Assembly: GCA_945787715.1 (NCBI GenBank)
Contig: CALZJE010000037.1
Location: 1 to 34,045 of the forward strand
DNA: 34,045 nt
Source: an uncultured Ectothiorhodospiraceae bacterium
GTDB taxonomy: Bacteria > Pseudomonadota > Gammaproteobacteria > S012-40
Direction: 5' to 3'
Position numbers and translations under genes: made by a program. The notes beneath the pieces were generated by a model, which worked only from the letters and a program-made list of their open reading frames with translations, was not told the DNA's origin and made no database searches. Positions 1 through 8,971 of the stretch are shown one piece after another. Numbering within the stretch: the first letter of the stretch is position 1; every line of letters begins with the position of its first letter.

Positions 1-670
1 GGATGTTGTTGGCGATGAATCAGGATTTTCAGGTACCGTCGTGTCATTGGATGCTGGTTGGTCTGATATCGGTTCCTGGGAAAGTCTATGGTCAATTTCT
101 GAAAAAGATGTTTCTGGGAATGTGCTGAAGGGTGATGTATATATCGAAGATACCAATGATTCAATGATATTTACAGATGGACGTGTAGTTTCCGTCATCG
201 GTTTGAGTGAAATTATTGTCATCGATACGCCTGATGCTGTGTTGGTTGCGGATAAAAAAGCATCACAAACTGTTAAAAATATTGTTGGGCAGTTGGCTAA
301 CGATAATCGAAGCGAAATTATTAGTCATCGTCGTGTTTTTCGCCCCTGGGGAAGTTATGAGAGTATCGACAATGGTGATCGTTTTCAGGTCAAGCGTATT
401 GTCGTCAATTGCGAGGCCAGACTTTCTCTTCAAATGCATCATCATCGGGCGGAACATTGGATTGTTGTCAAAGGGACAGCTAAAGTGACACGAGGTGAAG
501 ATGTTTTTCTTTTGTCTGAAAATGAGTCAACTTATATTCCTCTCGGGGTGAAACATCGATTGGAAAATCCGGGAACAATACCTCTCGAAATAATAGAAGT
601 TCAATCCGGTACTTATCTTGGGGAAGACGATATTGTTCGATACCAGGATGAATATGGGAGAAAGGAATAA
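1..670 (+). CDS. Mannose-1-phosphate guanylyltransferase / mannose-6-phosphate isomerase, C-terminal part (window-edge partial)
   Basis: The reading frame is open from base 2, so the gene begins upstream of the window; the GTG at 41 is only an internal codon. The visible part starts in the end of the nucleotidyltransferase domain (SLDAGWSDIGSW, typical of the ManC/AlgA/CpsB family). It continues through a linker into a type II phosphomannose isomerase cupin, with RPWGSYESID, a metal-binding HHHRAEHW and the C-terminal GTYLGEDDIVRYQDEYGR. The family makes GDP-mannose from mannose-1-phosphate, and in two-domain forms also interconverts fructose-6-phosphate and mannose-6-phosphate. The product feeds surface polysaccharide synthesis in the cytosol. 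The protein ends at a normal C-terminus and is followed by a strong terminator, so it closes its own transcription unit. Which paralog it is (manC, algA, cpsB) cannot be told from this fragment. Confidence 0.93.
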   Translation, partial: DVVGDESGFSGTVVSLDAGWSDIGSWESLWSISEKDVSGNVLKGDVYIEDTNDSMIFTDGRVVSVIGLSEIIVIDTPDAVLVADKKASQTVKNIVGQLANDNRSEIISHRRVFRPWGSYESIDNGDRFQVKRIVVNCEARLSLQMHHHRAEHWIVVKGTAKVTRGEDVFLLSENESTYIPLGVKHRLENPGTIPLEIIEVQSGTYLGEDDIVRYQDEYGRKE

Positions 671-706
671 CAGTTGTAAAGAAAATGCAGTAAAATGCGT
701 TTTTTC

Positions 707-744
707 AAAGGGCGTTTCTTCTGAGGAAGAGAGGCCTTTTTTTT
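707..744 (+). terminator. Rho-independent terminator after the GDP-mannose gene
   Basis: A long hairpin has arms GGCGTTTCTTC and GAAGAGAGGCC around a TGAG loop, with flanking AAAG/CTTT pairs. It is directly followed by eight T residues (737-744). It lies 37 nt after the stop codon and separates the polysaccharide gene from lepA. Confidence 0.85.
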
Positions 745-866
745 AGTGTGTGGTAAACTGATCACCTTGTGGATGCAATGAAAACCTGTTGAGAAATCGA
801 GACATCTGGGTAGTGCATCTGTTTTTTTAAAATGAGTTTTAACTTTATGATTTTAATGGTTTATTT

Positions 867-2669
867 GTGTCCAATATTGAAAATATAAGAAATTTTTCCA
901 TCATCGCCCACATCGATCACGGTAAGTCTACACTTGCTGATAGACTAATTGAGATGTGTGGTGGCTTGAGTGCACGAGAGATGAATTCTCAAGTGTTAGA
1001 TTCCATGGATCTTGAAAAAGAGCGTGGGATAACCATTAAAGCACAAAGTGTCACCCTGTTTTTTGATTCAAAAGATGGTAATCGCTACCAACTGAATTTT
1101 ATCGATACGCCTGGTCATGTAGATTTTTCCTATGAAGTGTCCCGCTCCTTAGCGGCTTGTGAAGGTGCTTTGCTAGTAGTTGATGCCTCTCAGGGAGTCG
1201 AAGCACAAAGTGTGGCTAATTGTTATACAGCCATCGAGCAGGGGCTGGAAGTACTGCCAGTATTAAACAAAATTGACTTGCCTGCTGCTGATCCTGAGCG
1301 TGTGAAGCATGAGATAGAAGAAATTATCGGCATTGAGGCAGTAGATGCTTTCTCTATTAGCGCGAAAACGGGGGTGGGCGTTAACGATTTGCTTGAAGAG
1401 CTTATTGTAAAAATTCCCGCGCCAACCGGTGATCGTGATGGACAATTAAAAGCCCTAATTATCGACTCATGGTTTGATAACTATCTTGGCGTGGTTTCCT
1501 TAGTGCGTATTGTTCAAGGCACACTGAGACCTAAAAAGAAAATCAAAGTCATGTCTACCGGACGTGCGCATTTGGTGGAGTATGTCGGTGTATTTAGCCC
1601 CAAACGCCATGACACTGCAATGCTTGAAGCTGGCGAGGTAGGTTATGTTATCGCTGGCATTAAAGATGTAGATGGCGCCCCCGTAGGTGATACTTTAACC
1701 TACGTCGACAATCCAGCAGAAGAGGTATTACCAGGTTTCCAACCTGTTCAACCACAGGTGTTTGCTGGCTTGTTTCCTGTCAGTGGTGAAGATTATGAAG
1801 ATCTTCGTGATGCATTGTCTAAGCTGAGATTGAATGATGCCGCACTCTTTTATGAACCAGAAAATTCACAAGCCCTGGGTCTTGGTTTTCGCTGTGGTTT
1901 TCTAGGTACGCTACATATGGAGATTATTCAAGAGCGCCTCGAACGAGAATATGATCTCGACTTAGTAACAACCGCACCTACCGTAGTTTATGAGATTCTT
2001 ACAAAAACAGGCGAGACGGTTAGTATTGATAATCCTTCAGAGTTACCAGAACCGAACAAGATTGCTGAAACACGAGAACCAATTATTACTGCAAACATCC
2101 TACTACCCAAAGAGTATGTGGGAAACGTCATTAATCTCTGCGTGGAAAAGCGGGGTGTTCAGAAAAAAATGCAATATCTGGGCAGCCAGGTCTCTATGAG
2201 CTATGAGTTACCAATGAGCGAAGTTGTTCTCGATTTTTTTGATAGATTAAAATCTACCAGCCGTGGTTATGCATCATTAGAATATCATTTCTCTCATTTT
2301 CAGGCTGCAGACCTGGTAAAAATGGACATATTAATTAATGGCGAAGCTGTAGATGCACTTTCCGTTATCGTTCACAGTGATTTAGCTCAAAATCGAGGGC
2401 GAAGTCTTGTTGAGAAAATGCGTGAAATCATTCCTCGACAAATGTTTGATGTAGCTATTCAAGCAGCAATTGGCTCTCACATTATTGCCCGTTCCACAGT
2501 GAAAGCATTGAGAAAAAATGTAACGGCTAAATGCTACGGCGGTGATGCGAGCCGTAAACGAAAACTTTTGGAAAAACAAAAAGCAGGTAAGAAGCGCATG
2601 AAACAAGTGGGAAGTGTTGAGATTCCTCAAGAAGCTTTTCTTGCAGTGCTACAAGTTGATAAAAAATAG
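867..2669 (+). CDS. lepA: Elongation factor 4 (LepA / EF-4), ribosome-associated GTPase
   Basis: At 600 residues this is the usual LepA length (E. coli 599). The G motifs are in order near the N-terminus: G1 AHIDHGKST (about residues 14-22), G2 within RGITIKAQ, G3 DTPGHVDF, G4 NKID and G5 SAKTG. The C-terminus has the LepA-specific basic tail, with [20 protein letters not shown], that distinguishes it from EF-G. LepA acts on ribosomes in translation initiation or elongation quality control. The start is a GTG at 867; it aligns with the family N-terminus ([19 protein letters not shown]), but no clear Shine-Dalgarno precedes it. It is the first gene of the lepA-lepB-rnc-era-recO run, the usual proteobacterial order. 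Unlike Pseudomonas, no mucD/algU genes lie upstream. Confidence 0.98.
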   Translation: MSNIENIRNFSIIAHIDHGKSTLADRLIEMCGGLSAREMNSQVLDSMDLEKERGITIKAQSVTLFFDSKDGNRYQLNFIDTPGHVDFSYEVSRSLAACEGALLVVDASQGVEAQSVANCYTAIEQGLEVLPVLNKIDLPAADPERVKHEIEEIIGIEAVDAFSISAKTGVGVNDLLEELIVKIPAPTGDRDGQLKALIIDSWFDNYLGVVSLVRIVQGTLRPKKKIKVMSTGRAHLVEYVGVFSPKRHDTAMLEAGEVGYVIAGIKDVDGAPVGDTLTYVDNPAEEVLPGFQPVQPQVFAGLFPVSGEDYEDLRDALSKLRLNDAALFYEPENSQALGLGFRCGFLGTLHMEIIQERLEREYDLDLVTTAPTVVYEILTKTGETVSIDNPSELPEPNKIAETREPIITANILLPKEYVGNVINLCVEKRGVQKKMQYLGSQVSMSYELPMSEVVLDFFDRLKSTSRGYASLEYHFSHFQAADLVKMDILINGEAVDALSVIVHSDLAQNRGRSLVEKMREIIPRQMFDVAIQAAIGSHIIARSTVKALRKNVTAKCYGGDASRKRKLLEKQKAGKKRMKQVGSVEIPQEAFLAVLQVDKK

Positions 2670-2725
2670 TCATATTTGTCCATTGGATGGCGACAGAGCA
2701 TGAATAACTAGAAGGTATATGGCCA

Positions 2726-3556
2726 ATGAATTTTGATTTTTCGACAATTATGGTAATTGCAGTCGCAATAACAGGCATTATTTGGGCTATCGATATAAAA
2801 TTATGGAAGCCTAAACGTAAAGCAGAAGCTGATGCATTGGAAAAAAATTATGACGGTGCTGATAAAGCTGAGGTTATAGAGGCAGCCTATAAAGAGCCAA
2901 TTCTTGTTGAATATGCCCGATCTTTTTTCCCAGTCATATTAATCGTATTAATACTACGATCGTTTTTGTTCGAACCATTTCGCATTCCATCCGGATCAAT
3001 GATCCCTACTCTTAAAGTGGGCGACTTTATTTTGGTGAACAAATTCACCTATGGTATTCGCTTACCAGCAATCGATACTAAAATATTTAGTATTGGCGAA
3101 CCTCAGCGTGGCGACGTTGCAGTTTTTAGATACCCTCAAGATCCTTCAGTAGATTATATCAAGCGTGTTGTCGGGGTGCCGGGTGATAGAATTACCTATA
3201 CAGGGAAAAATATTTATGTGAACGGTGAAAGGTTCCCGCAAACAATGAATGGTCCTTATACAGAAACAAAAGATGGTTTACCGATATCTGGTGCAAATCG
3301 ATTAACGGAAACCATTGAAAGTATGCAACATGAAATATTAATCGACTCCACTAAACGTAGTATGAATGGAGAATGGACTGTTCCTGACGGTAACTATTTT
3401 GTAATGGGGGATAATCGGGATAATAGTAACGATAGTCGTTTTTGGGGAACAGTACCTGAAGAAAACTTGGTTGGTAAAGCATTCATGATTTGGATGAACT
3501 GGAATTTCGATGATGGTGGTGTGGAGTGGGGCCGTATTGGGAATACAATACAGTAA
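2726..3556 (+). CDS. lepB: Signal peptidase I
   Basis: This inner-membrane serine protease removes signal peptides from exported proteins. The 276-residue protein has two N-terminal membrane segments (about 8-24 and 66-82) with a charged cytoplasmic loop between them. The catalytic serine is in IPSGSMIPTL (Ser91) and the general-base lysine in YIKRVVG (Lys146), the same numbers as in E. coli LepB. The conserved GDNRDNSNDSRFWG box follows near the C-terminus. The ATG at 2726 has a GAAGG Shine-Dalgarno about 10 nt upstream. It lies 56 nt after lepA, with which it is normally co-transcribed. It is somewhat shorter than E. coli LepB (324) because the periplasmic insertion is smaller, as in many gammaproteobacteria. 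Confidence 0.97.
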   Translation: MNFDFSTIMVIAVAITGIIWAIDIKLWKPKRKAEADALEKNYDGADKAEVIEAAYKEPILVEYARSFFPVILIVLILRSFLFEPFRIPSGSMIPTLKVGDFILVNKFTYGIRLPAIDTKIFSIGEPQRGDVAVFRYPQDPSVDYIKRVVGVPGDRITYTGKNIYVNGERFPQTMNGPYTETKDGLPISGANRLTETIESMQHEILIDSTKRSMNGEWTVPDGNYFVMGDNRDNSNDSRFWGTVPEENLVGKAFMIWMNWNFDDGGVEWGRIGNTIQ

Positions 3557-3586
3557 TCTTAAAAATAATCCTGTGGCTAAGTTAAA

Positions 3587-3841
3587 GTGATAAACAGTAA
3601 AACTATTATCAATAAGCAAAAAGGGATTGGACTAATCGGCTTGATGGTAGGTCTGTGTTTGATTATTATACTTACCCGTATGCTTGTTAATGTTGTGCCA
3701 TTGTATACAGAGAATAATAGTGTTATTAATCATTTGCCTAATTCTATGCCGTTACAAATTGCCTATGAAGTGCGTACTAATTTTCTCACCAATATCGATT
3801 TTTTTATGAAATTTGATGATGAAGAGGAGGTTGTTCGTTGA
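3587..3841 (+). CDS. Small single-pass membrane protein, DUF4845-like
   Basis: The 84-residue protein has one hydrophobic segment (about 15-37, beginning KGIGLIGLMVGLCLIII) and a short polar, acidic tail. Position and appearance match the DUF4845 proteins that sit between lepB and rnc in Pseudomonas and relatives, where the N-terminus reads like a pilin-type QKGxSLxGLLxxL followed by a membrane helix and VVPxYxE. Here VVPLYTEN is recognisable. Function is unknown in the family. It is shorter than the roughly 110-130 residues I expect, so the C-terminal half looks reduced. The start is a GTG (3587). Its stop overlaps the rnc start in a TTGA junction, which indicates translational coupling. The family call rests on motif and synteny only. 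Confidence 0.75.
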   Translation: MINSKTIINKQKGIGLIGLMVGLCLIIILTRMLVNVVPLYTENNSVINHLPNSMPLQIAYEVRTNFLTNIDFFMKFDDEEEVVR

Positions 3842-4515
3842 ATCCTCCTTTGGAAAAACTTTGTCGTAAAATCGACTATCAGTTTAAGTCGATTGGGTTT
3901 CTGGAACTGGCGTTAACTCATCGTAGTGCAAGTAGCCAGCATAATGAGCGCGTGGAGTTTTTGGGTGATGGTGTTCTTAATTTTGTTATTGCTGAAGCGT
4001 TATACCACAATTATCCTAATGCAACAGAAGGCGAATTGAGTCGGTATCGAGCAACGCTGGTGAATAAAGATACATTAGCGGAAATTGCAAAAGAACTTAA
4101 TCTTGGCGATTATATTCGACTTGGATCTGGCGAATTAAAAAGCGGTGGCTTCCGCCGTGCTTCTATTTTAGCCGATGGTTTGGAAGCCCTCATTGCTGCT
4201 GTTTTACTTGATACCGGATTCGAATCAGCCAAAAACCTCATTCTCAATCTTTTTAAGAATAAAATTGCTGTTGTCAGTGAGCAAAAATTAAAAGACCCTA
4301 AAAGCCGATTGCAAGAATATTTACAATCTCGAAAACAAAATCTGCCTCTTTACACTGTTATGTCTATTGATGGCGACCCTCACAATCAAACGTTTAAAAT
4401 AAAGTGTGATATTCCGGAATTAAATATAGTTGTGGAAGGTAAGGGAAGTAGTCGTCGGAAAGCAGAGCAGTTAGCTGCCGAATCGGCAATGCAACTTATT
4501 GAAAAAGCGAAATAG
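3838..4515 (+). CDS. rnc: Ribonuclease III
   Basis: This double-strand-specific endoribonuclease processes rRNA precursors and mRNAs. The 225-residue protein (E. coli 226) has the catalytic domain signature [12 protein letters not shown] (residues 36-47; Glu40, Asp44) and the second acidic pair in [11 protein letters not shown] (Asp113, Glu116). These match E. coli residues with a one-residue offset. The C-terminal double-stranded-RNA-binding domain (about 155-222) ends in [18 protein letters not shown]. The start is a TTG at 3838 with a strong GAGGAGG Shine-Dalgarno (3824-3830) placed 7 nt upstream, overlapping the stop of the preceding small gene. The stop lies one base before the start of era, so rnc and era are translationally coupled as in most proteobacteria. 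Confidence 0.97.
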   Translation: MNPPLEKLCRKIDYQFKSIGFLELALTHRSASSQHNERVEFLGDGVLNFVIAEALYHNYPNATEGELSRYRATLVNKDTLAEIAKELNLGDYIRLGSGELKSGGFRRASILADGLEALIAAVLLDTGFESAKNLILNLFKNKIAVVSEQKLKDPKSRLQEYLQSRKQNLPLYTVMSIDGDPHNQTFKIKCDIPELNIVVEGKGSSRRKAEQLAAESAMQLIEKAK

Positions 4516-4516
4516 A

Positions 4517-5401
4517 ATGAAAAGTGGTTATATCTCTATTGTTGGACGCCCAAATGTTGGTAAGTCAACATTGTTGAATCGTTTCTTGGGACAAAAAATA
4601 AGTATTACATCTCGCAAGCCTCAAACAACACGACATAATATTCTTGGCATAAAAACTACCAATGATGCACAAATGATATTTGTGGATACCCCTGGTATGC
4701 ATAAAGATAATAAGCGTGCAATGAACCAGTATATGAATCGTGCGGCGAATCAAACGCTGTATGATGTGGATTTGATATTGTTTGTTGTTGAAGGAACTCG
4801 ATGGACAGACGAAGATGATGCTGTTGTTCAAAAACTTTCTAACTCATCAGTACCTGTCATTATTGTTGTTAATAAATCCGACTGTGTAGCAGAGAAAACA
4901 GAGCTGTTTGAGCATTTAAGTTTTCTTTCTAAAAAGCTTCCAGTAAAAGAGATTATTCCAGTTTCTGCGAAAACAGGGAAGTACGTTGATACATTGGAAA
5001 CTTTAGTTGAAGGATTTTTACCTGAAAGTGAAATGATCTATCCAGAAGATCAAATTACTGATCGAAGCTCACGCTTTTTAGCATCGGAAATAGTTCGTGA
5101 AAAATTGATGCGTAATCTAGGGCAAGAGCTACCCTATGCTCTGACAGTAGAGATAGAACAGTTTAAGGAAGAGGGTGGAATACTTGATATTGCAGCTACA
5201 ATATGGGTTGAAAGAAAAGGTCAAAAATCCATTATAATTGGCAAAAAAGGTGAAGGGCTTAAACGTATAGGTCAGCAAGCGCGGATTGATATGGAAAAAC
5301 TTTACGATCAAAAAGTTTTTCTTCAACTCTGGGTTAAAGTGAAAGAAGGTTGGTCGGATGATGCTAGAGCATTACGTAGCTTGGGATATACCGACGAGTA
5401 A
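4517..5401 (+). CDS. era: GTPase Era, 30S ribosome assembly
   Basis: Era is an essential GTPase that binds 16S rRNA near its 3' end during 30S maturation. G1 is [10 protein letters not shown]2 lies in the [11 protein letters not shown] region, G3 is DTPGMH, G4 is NKSD and G5 is SAKTG. The C-terminal KH domain carries [21 protein letters not shown] chose the ATG at 4517 ([13 protein letters not shown], 294 residues). An in-frame TTG at 4499 would overlap rnc by 17 nt, adding six residues that are not typical of the family. The gene follows rnc without a gap. Confidence 0.97.
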   Translation: MKSGYISIVGRPNVGKSTLLNRFLGQKISITSRKPQTTRHNILGIKTTNDAQMIFVDTPGMHKDNKRAMNQYMNRAANQTLYDVDLILFVVEGTRWTDEDDAVVQKLSNSSVPVIIVVNKSDCVAEKTELFEHLSFLSKKLPVKEIIPVSAKTGKYVDTLETLVEGFLPESEMIYPEDQITDRSSRFLASEIVREKLMRNLGQELPYALTVEIEQFKEEGGILDIAATIWVERKGQKSIIIGKKGEGLKRIGQQARIDMEKLYDQKVFLQLWVKVKEGWSDDARALRSLGYTDE

Positions 5402-5510
5402 CTTTTGTTGTTAACCTGGATCACACATGAGCAATGCGTTTTCTCGTTAGGACTTTGGGTATAGATTCGTAAATCCATGAAGCATCCGGATTGAAAAAAG
5501 GGTTTCTCAA

Positions 5511-6236
5511 TTGGACGTAGAACGCGTACATCAGCAGCCTTGTTTTGTGTTGCATCAACGGCCCTATAAAAACACCAGCTTGATTGTTGAAGTTATTAGT
5601 CGAGATCATGGACGAGTAAGTCTTGTTGCAAAAGCGGTTAAACAGCAAAAATCGCCATTGAAGAGTATTCTCCATAGCTTTCAGCCTTTGAATGTTTCCT
5701 GGGTACGTCGCTCTGAAATGGGAACATTGACTGCAGCAGAATTTTCTGAAGCCCCTTTACTATTGACTGAAGACAAACTGTATGCAGCGTTTTACCTTAA
5801 CGAACTACTTATGCGATTGCTAGCGCAGTATGATCCAATGCAGGAAGTCTTCTTAAGCTATGAAACTGCGCTACATAAACTCAATGGGATAGAAGAGACT
5901 GAAGTTATCCTAAGAGTCTTTGAAAAAGAATTGCTACAAGCATTGGGATATGAAATTCGATTGTCCGAGGAAGCAGATACCCATCTACCTATAGCAAGTG
6001 AAAAACATTATCAGTTCACACCTGAGTATGGTTTCACAGCGGTGGAAAGAACAGAAGTGAGCCAACAATATCTATTTAAAGGGGAGCACTTGCTGGCCTT
6101 TAATGAAAATAGATTAACTGAAAAAGATATACTAAAAACCGCACATAGAGTTACGTATATTAATCTCAAAAAACTTTTGGGCGATAGACCACTCAAAAGT
6201 CGAGAGTTGCTTTTAGCCTTCAAAGCAATAGGATAG
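5511..6236 (+). CDS. recO: DNA repair protein RecO
   Basis: RecO works with RecR (and RecF) to load RecA onto SSB-coated single-stranded DNA at gaps. The 241-residue protein has the N-terminal OB-fold sequence typical of the family (CFVLHQRPYKNTSLIVEVIS, then HGRVSLVAKAV and LHSFQPLNVSW). An alpha-helical C-terminal part contains FEKELLQALGYEI. The expected zinc-binding cysteines are not evident, as in many gammaproteobacterial RecO proteins. The start is TTG at 5511 with an AAAAGGG-type Shine-Dalgarno about 8 nt upstream. The 109-nt gap after era has no gene. In most gammaproteobacteria pdxJ follows recO; here dusA follows after 8 nt. Confidence 0.94.
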   Translation: MDVERVHQQPCFVLHQRPYKNTSLIVEVISRDHGRVSLVAKAVKQQKSPLKSILHSFQPLNVSWVRRSEMGTLTAAEFSEAPLLLTEDKLYAAFYLNELLMRLLAQYDPMQEVFLSYETALHKLNGIEETEVILRVFEKELLQALGYEIRLSEEADTHLPIASEKHYQFTPEYGFTAVERTEVSQQYLFKGEHLLAFNENRLTEKDILKTAHRVTYINLKKLLGDRPLKSRELLLAFKAIG

Positions 6237-6244
6237 TTTTTGTT

Positions 6245-7219
6245 ATGTTACCAGAGAGATTTCTATCCATTGCCCCAATGATGGAATATACCGATCGCCA
6301 TGATCGCTATTTTCTTCGCTTGATGTCAAAGCATACCTGGTTATATACAGAAATGTTAACTACCAACACGCTTATTCATGGCGACGCAGAGCGGTTCCTT
6401 CAGTACAATAAATCAGAACATCCGTTAGCATTGCAACTTGGTGGCAGTGATCCAAAAGATTTGGCTATATGTAGCAAAATGGCAAATGATTTTGGATATG
6501 ACGAGATAAACCTTAATATAGGTTGCCCAAGTGATCGTGTGAAGTCTGGTCGTTTTGGTGCTAGTTTAATGGCGGATCCCCTATTAGTGGCACGTTGTGT
6601 TGAAGCTATGCAGGCCAAATCATCTGTGCCTGTCACAGTAAAGTGTAGATTAGGGATTGATGATCAAGATGAATATGGAGATCTCAAAAGTTTTATCCAA
6701 ACTGTCGCTAAAGGTGGATGTCAAATCTTCATTATTCATGCACGCAAAGCGTGGTTACAAGGGCTCAGTCCCAAAGAAAATCGTGATGTTCCACCACTTA
6801 ATTATGAAGTGGTTTATCGTATCAAAAGAGAATTCCCTGAATTACAAATTATAATAAATGGTGGGCTAAAAACCTTAGAAAATGCGAAAAAGCAATTGGA
6901 ATTCCTGGACGGTGCAATGATTGGACGTGAGGCATATCATAATCCTTACATTTTAGCGCATGCGGACCAGTTGATTTACGGTGATCAATATAAAATTCCA
7001 ACGAGAAAAAAAATCTTAGAACAATATTTGCCTTATGTTGAGCAACAATTGACAAATGGAATAAACTTGACTCAGATATCACGTCACTTATTAGGGTTGT
7101 TTCAAGGTTTGCCTGGAGCCAAAGCATGGCGGCGGCATATCAGTGAGAATGCTTATAAAGATGGAGCTGGGATCGAAGTGATAGAACAAGCTCAAAGATT
7201 TGTGTGTGAAGAAATATAA
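6245..7219 (+). CDS. dusA: tRNA-dihydrouridine(20/20a) synthase DusA
   Basis: This FMN-dependent enzyme reduces uridine 20/20a in the tRNA D-loop, using NADPH. Family landmarks are APMMEYTDRHDRYFLRL, TEMLTTNTLIHG, HPLALQLGGSDP, NLNIGCPSDRVKSGRFGASLM (the catalytic cysteine lies in GCPSD), VTVKCRLGIDD, IIHARKAWLQGLSPKENR and INGGLKTLENA with GREAYHNP for the FMN phosphate. The TDRH and KAWLQGLSPKENR stretches are typical of DusA rather than DusB or DusC. The 324 residues are a normal length. The ATG at 6245 follows recO by 8 nt, so it belongs to the same transcription unit. No terminator hairpin is obvious after it. Confidence 0.96.
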   Translation: MLPERFLSIAPMMEYTDRHDRYFLRLMSKHTWLYTEMLTTNTLIHGDAERFLQYNKSEHPLALQLGGSDPKDLAICSKMANDFGYDEINLNIGCPSDRVKSGRFGASLMADPLLVARCVEAMQAKSSVPVTVKCRLGIDDQDEYGDLKSFIQTVAKGGCQIFIIHARKAWLQGLSPKENRDVPPLNYEVVYRIKREFPELQIIINGGLKTLENAKKQLEFLDGAMIGREAYHNPYILAHADQLIYGDQYKIPTRKKILEQYLPYVEQQLTNGINLTQISRHLLGLFQGLPGAKAWRRHISENAYKDGAGIEVIEQAQRFVCEEI

Positions 7220-8115
7220 ACTTCGCTTGTATCGTATTATTGACTCGTGCTGAACTTCAGCGTGCACTGAATGGAAATAATAGCCGGACAAATGGCTGAT
7301 CGAGTTGTGCTATAGTATCGAGTATCGCTGCCTGAGCCTGATGTTTAGGTAAATATTTCCGAGTGTGCAATTAATCCTCATAGCTCAACGCATGATTTTG
7401 GTTGTACAATTAAGGCTATAGATACTCAGGGAATTAGATGTGAATTCATATTGATAACATTGTCAATCTGTTGCGATAATAGTCAATATGTTGGCAAATA
7501 AATGTCTCACTTTTGATAAAGATGAGTTATTCTTAGTGGGCATATTGCTGGGCTTAGGCCAAGTTGCTCTCTGACTAAAGGGTGTCCGATAAAAAGAGTG
7601 TGGAATTGGAGCTTATTTAAAAGTCGGGGGTAACAGTCTCATGTTTCAGAATTTTCAGTACTTGGCGTTACTCCTGCAGATGTAAAGTACAGCCTTTTGA
7701 AAAATAGAAGCTGTCAGAAAGCCGTTGTATGGATGGTTTACAAACCGCACTCTGGTTGAATGGTATGTCATAGCCTGTTTACAGATATTTTATATTTATC
7801 CGATGGTATTGCTAAAATGGCGCGTAAAAGCGAATGATTATTTAGCAACTGGGATAAATAGTGACAAAATGCATGGAAAAACAACTGGTTCAGTGCTCTC
7901 AATTTATGAACGACAGTTTAGTGAGGCAAAGCTATTGTTTCTGGAGCTGCTAGAGACTCGCTAAGCAGCTTAACCCCCTGAATCCGCATGGAAAATGGGT
8001 AATTAATCTTGAAAAAAGCATAATTTTTTTTCTTTTATGGACGTTATAAGACAAGTAAGCGATGTGTGGGGCTCTGGTGTAAACCGGTGTGGCTTAAGGA
8101 AACAGGACGATTCTT
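7220..8115 (+). other. About 900 nt with no convincing gene between dusA and the M15 peptidase
   Basis: No reading frame on either strand looks coding. The best open frame (7701-7964, starting TTG at 7725) has poor composition and no recognised motif, although its end (SIYERQFSEAKLLFLELLETR) is plausible protein. I see a possible promoter at 7451-7480 and a hairpin with arms AGCTGCT/AGCAGCT around 7941-7970 that has no T tract. The stretch could hold an unannotated small RNA or the remnant of a gene; I cannot tell which. Confidence 0.5.
7451..7480 (+). promoter_or_regulatory. Possible sigma70-type promoter inside the gene-poor stretch
   Basis: TTGATA (7451-7456) and GATAAT (7475-7480) are separated by 18 nt, a plausible -35/-10 pair. 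No gene follows closely, so if real it would drive a non-coding RNA or a long leader for the M15 peptidase gene at 8116. This is a weak prediction by eye only. Confidence 0.25.
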
Positions 8116-8937
8116 GTGGATAGACGAACAGTTTTAAAAAGCATTCTTATTGGTACAACGGCGTTAAGTGCTAGCCCTTCTCTATTGGCTGCTAGTAAAG
8201 CAGATGAATCATCGCAAGTTAAAGACTACCTTTCTAAAATTAGGAATTTTAATCAGCATTTTGATGATGATGTAATTTTAACCGGAAGAAAGTTAAGGCT
8301 GTTAAAAACAGTTGTTGCTCGTCTCAAGCGTGTTCAAAGATTTGTCGGGTACGCCAATTTTTCCTTACTAAGTTTTGACAAAGCACTCTATTTTGCCCGT
8401 AATTATTCTAAAATTGGCAACTTTTCTAAAGAAGAAATTCAGTTTCTGGAAGAAATATTTTACACAAATTCAAATGATTATGGTTTTTACGGTGAAAAAG
8501 TAACTAAAAATATTACAGCTGGTGTTTCCAAGCGCGATACAATTAAGGTGCCATATACGGGTAATTACTTGTTTCGTGGAGATTCTCTCCATTTATATGA
8601 GAAGATTCGCCGTGATATCGGGAAATCGATTGTTTTAACATCCGGTGTACGTGGAATTATGAAGCAAATATACCTATTTTTAAGTAAAGCTGTGCGTTCA
8701 AATGGTAATCTCTCCATGGCTTCTCGCTCGCTGGCACCACCTGGTCACTCATTCCATGGTAATGGTGACTTTGATGTAGGAAAGACTGGATTTGGATCGC
8801 GAAATTTCACAGAAGATTTTGCAGGTACCACTGAATTTAAAAAGCTTGAAGAGTTAGGTTACATTCGTATTAGATACCATGAGAATAATCCTTTTGGTGT
8901 TCGTTTCGAACCTTGGCACGTCAAAGTCATAGCTTAA
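8116..8937 (+). CDS. TAT-exported M15-family D,D-carboxypeptidase-like peptidase
   Basis: The N-terminus has a twin-arginine motif (RRTVLKS, residues 3-9), a hydrophobic stretch and an AAS cleavage region near residue 27, so export by the TAT route is likely. The C-terminal half carries the zinc-peptidase motifs of the VanY/M15 family: SFHGNGDFD (Ser212, His214, Asp220; the SxHxxGxAxD pattern with Phe for Ala) and EPWH (Glu265, His268). The family trims D-Ala or related bonds in periplasmic peptidoglycan. Residues 30-150 are not recognised and may form a substrate or anchoring domain. The GTG start at 8116 has AGGA 8 nt upstream. Transcription converges with the antiporter gene, 34 nt beyond its stop. 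Exact substrate is unknown. Confidence 0.85.
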   Translation: MDRRTVLKSILIGTTALSASPSLLAASKADESSQVKDYLSKIRNFNQHFDDDVILTGRKLRLLKTVVARLKRVQRFVGYANFSLLSFDKALYFARNYSKIGNFSKEEIQFLEEIFYTNSNDYGFYGEKVTKNITAGVSKRDTIKVPYTGNYLFRGDSLHLYEKIRRDIGKSIVLTSGVRGIMKQIYLFLSKAVRSNGNLSMASRSLAPPGHSFHGNGDFDVGKTGFGSRNFTEDFAGTTEFKKLEELGYIRIRYHENNPFGVRFEPWHVKVIA

Positions 8938-8971
8938 AAAGTTTAAATCCTCTAGCTGAATTATTTGTGAA

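Noticed and set aside
7725-7964. Open frame of 79 codons starting TTG
   Set aside because: No recognised motif, no Shine-Dalgarno, weak start and unconvincing composition in its first half; kept only as a remark on the gene-poor stretch.
7941-7970. AGCTGCT/AGCAGCT hairpin as a terminator
   Set aside because: The stem is not followed by a T tract and no gene ends just before it.
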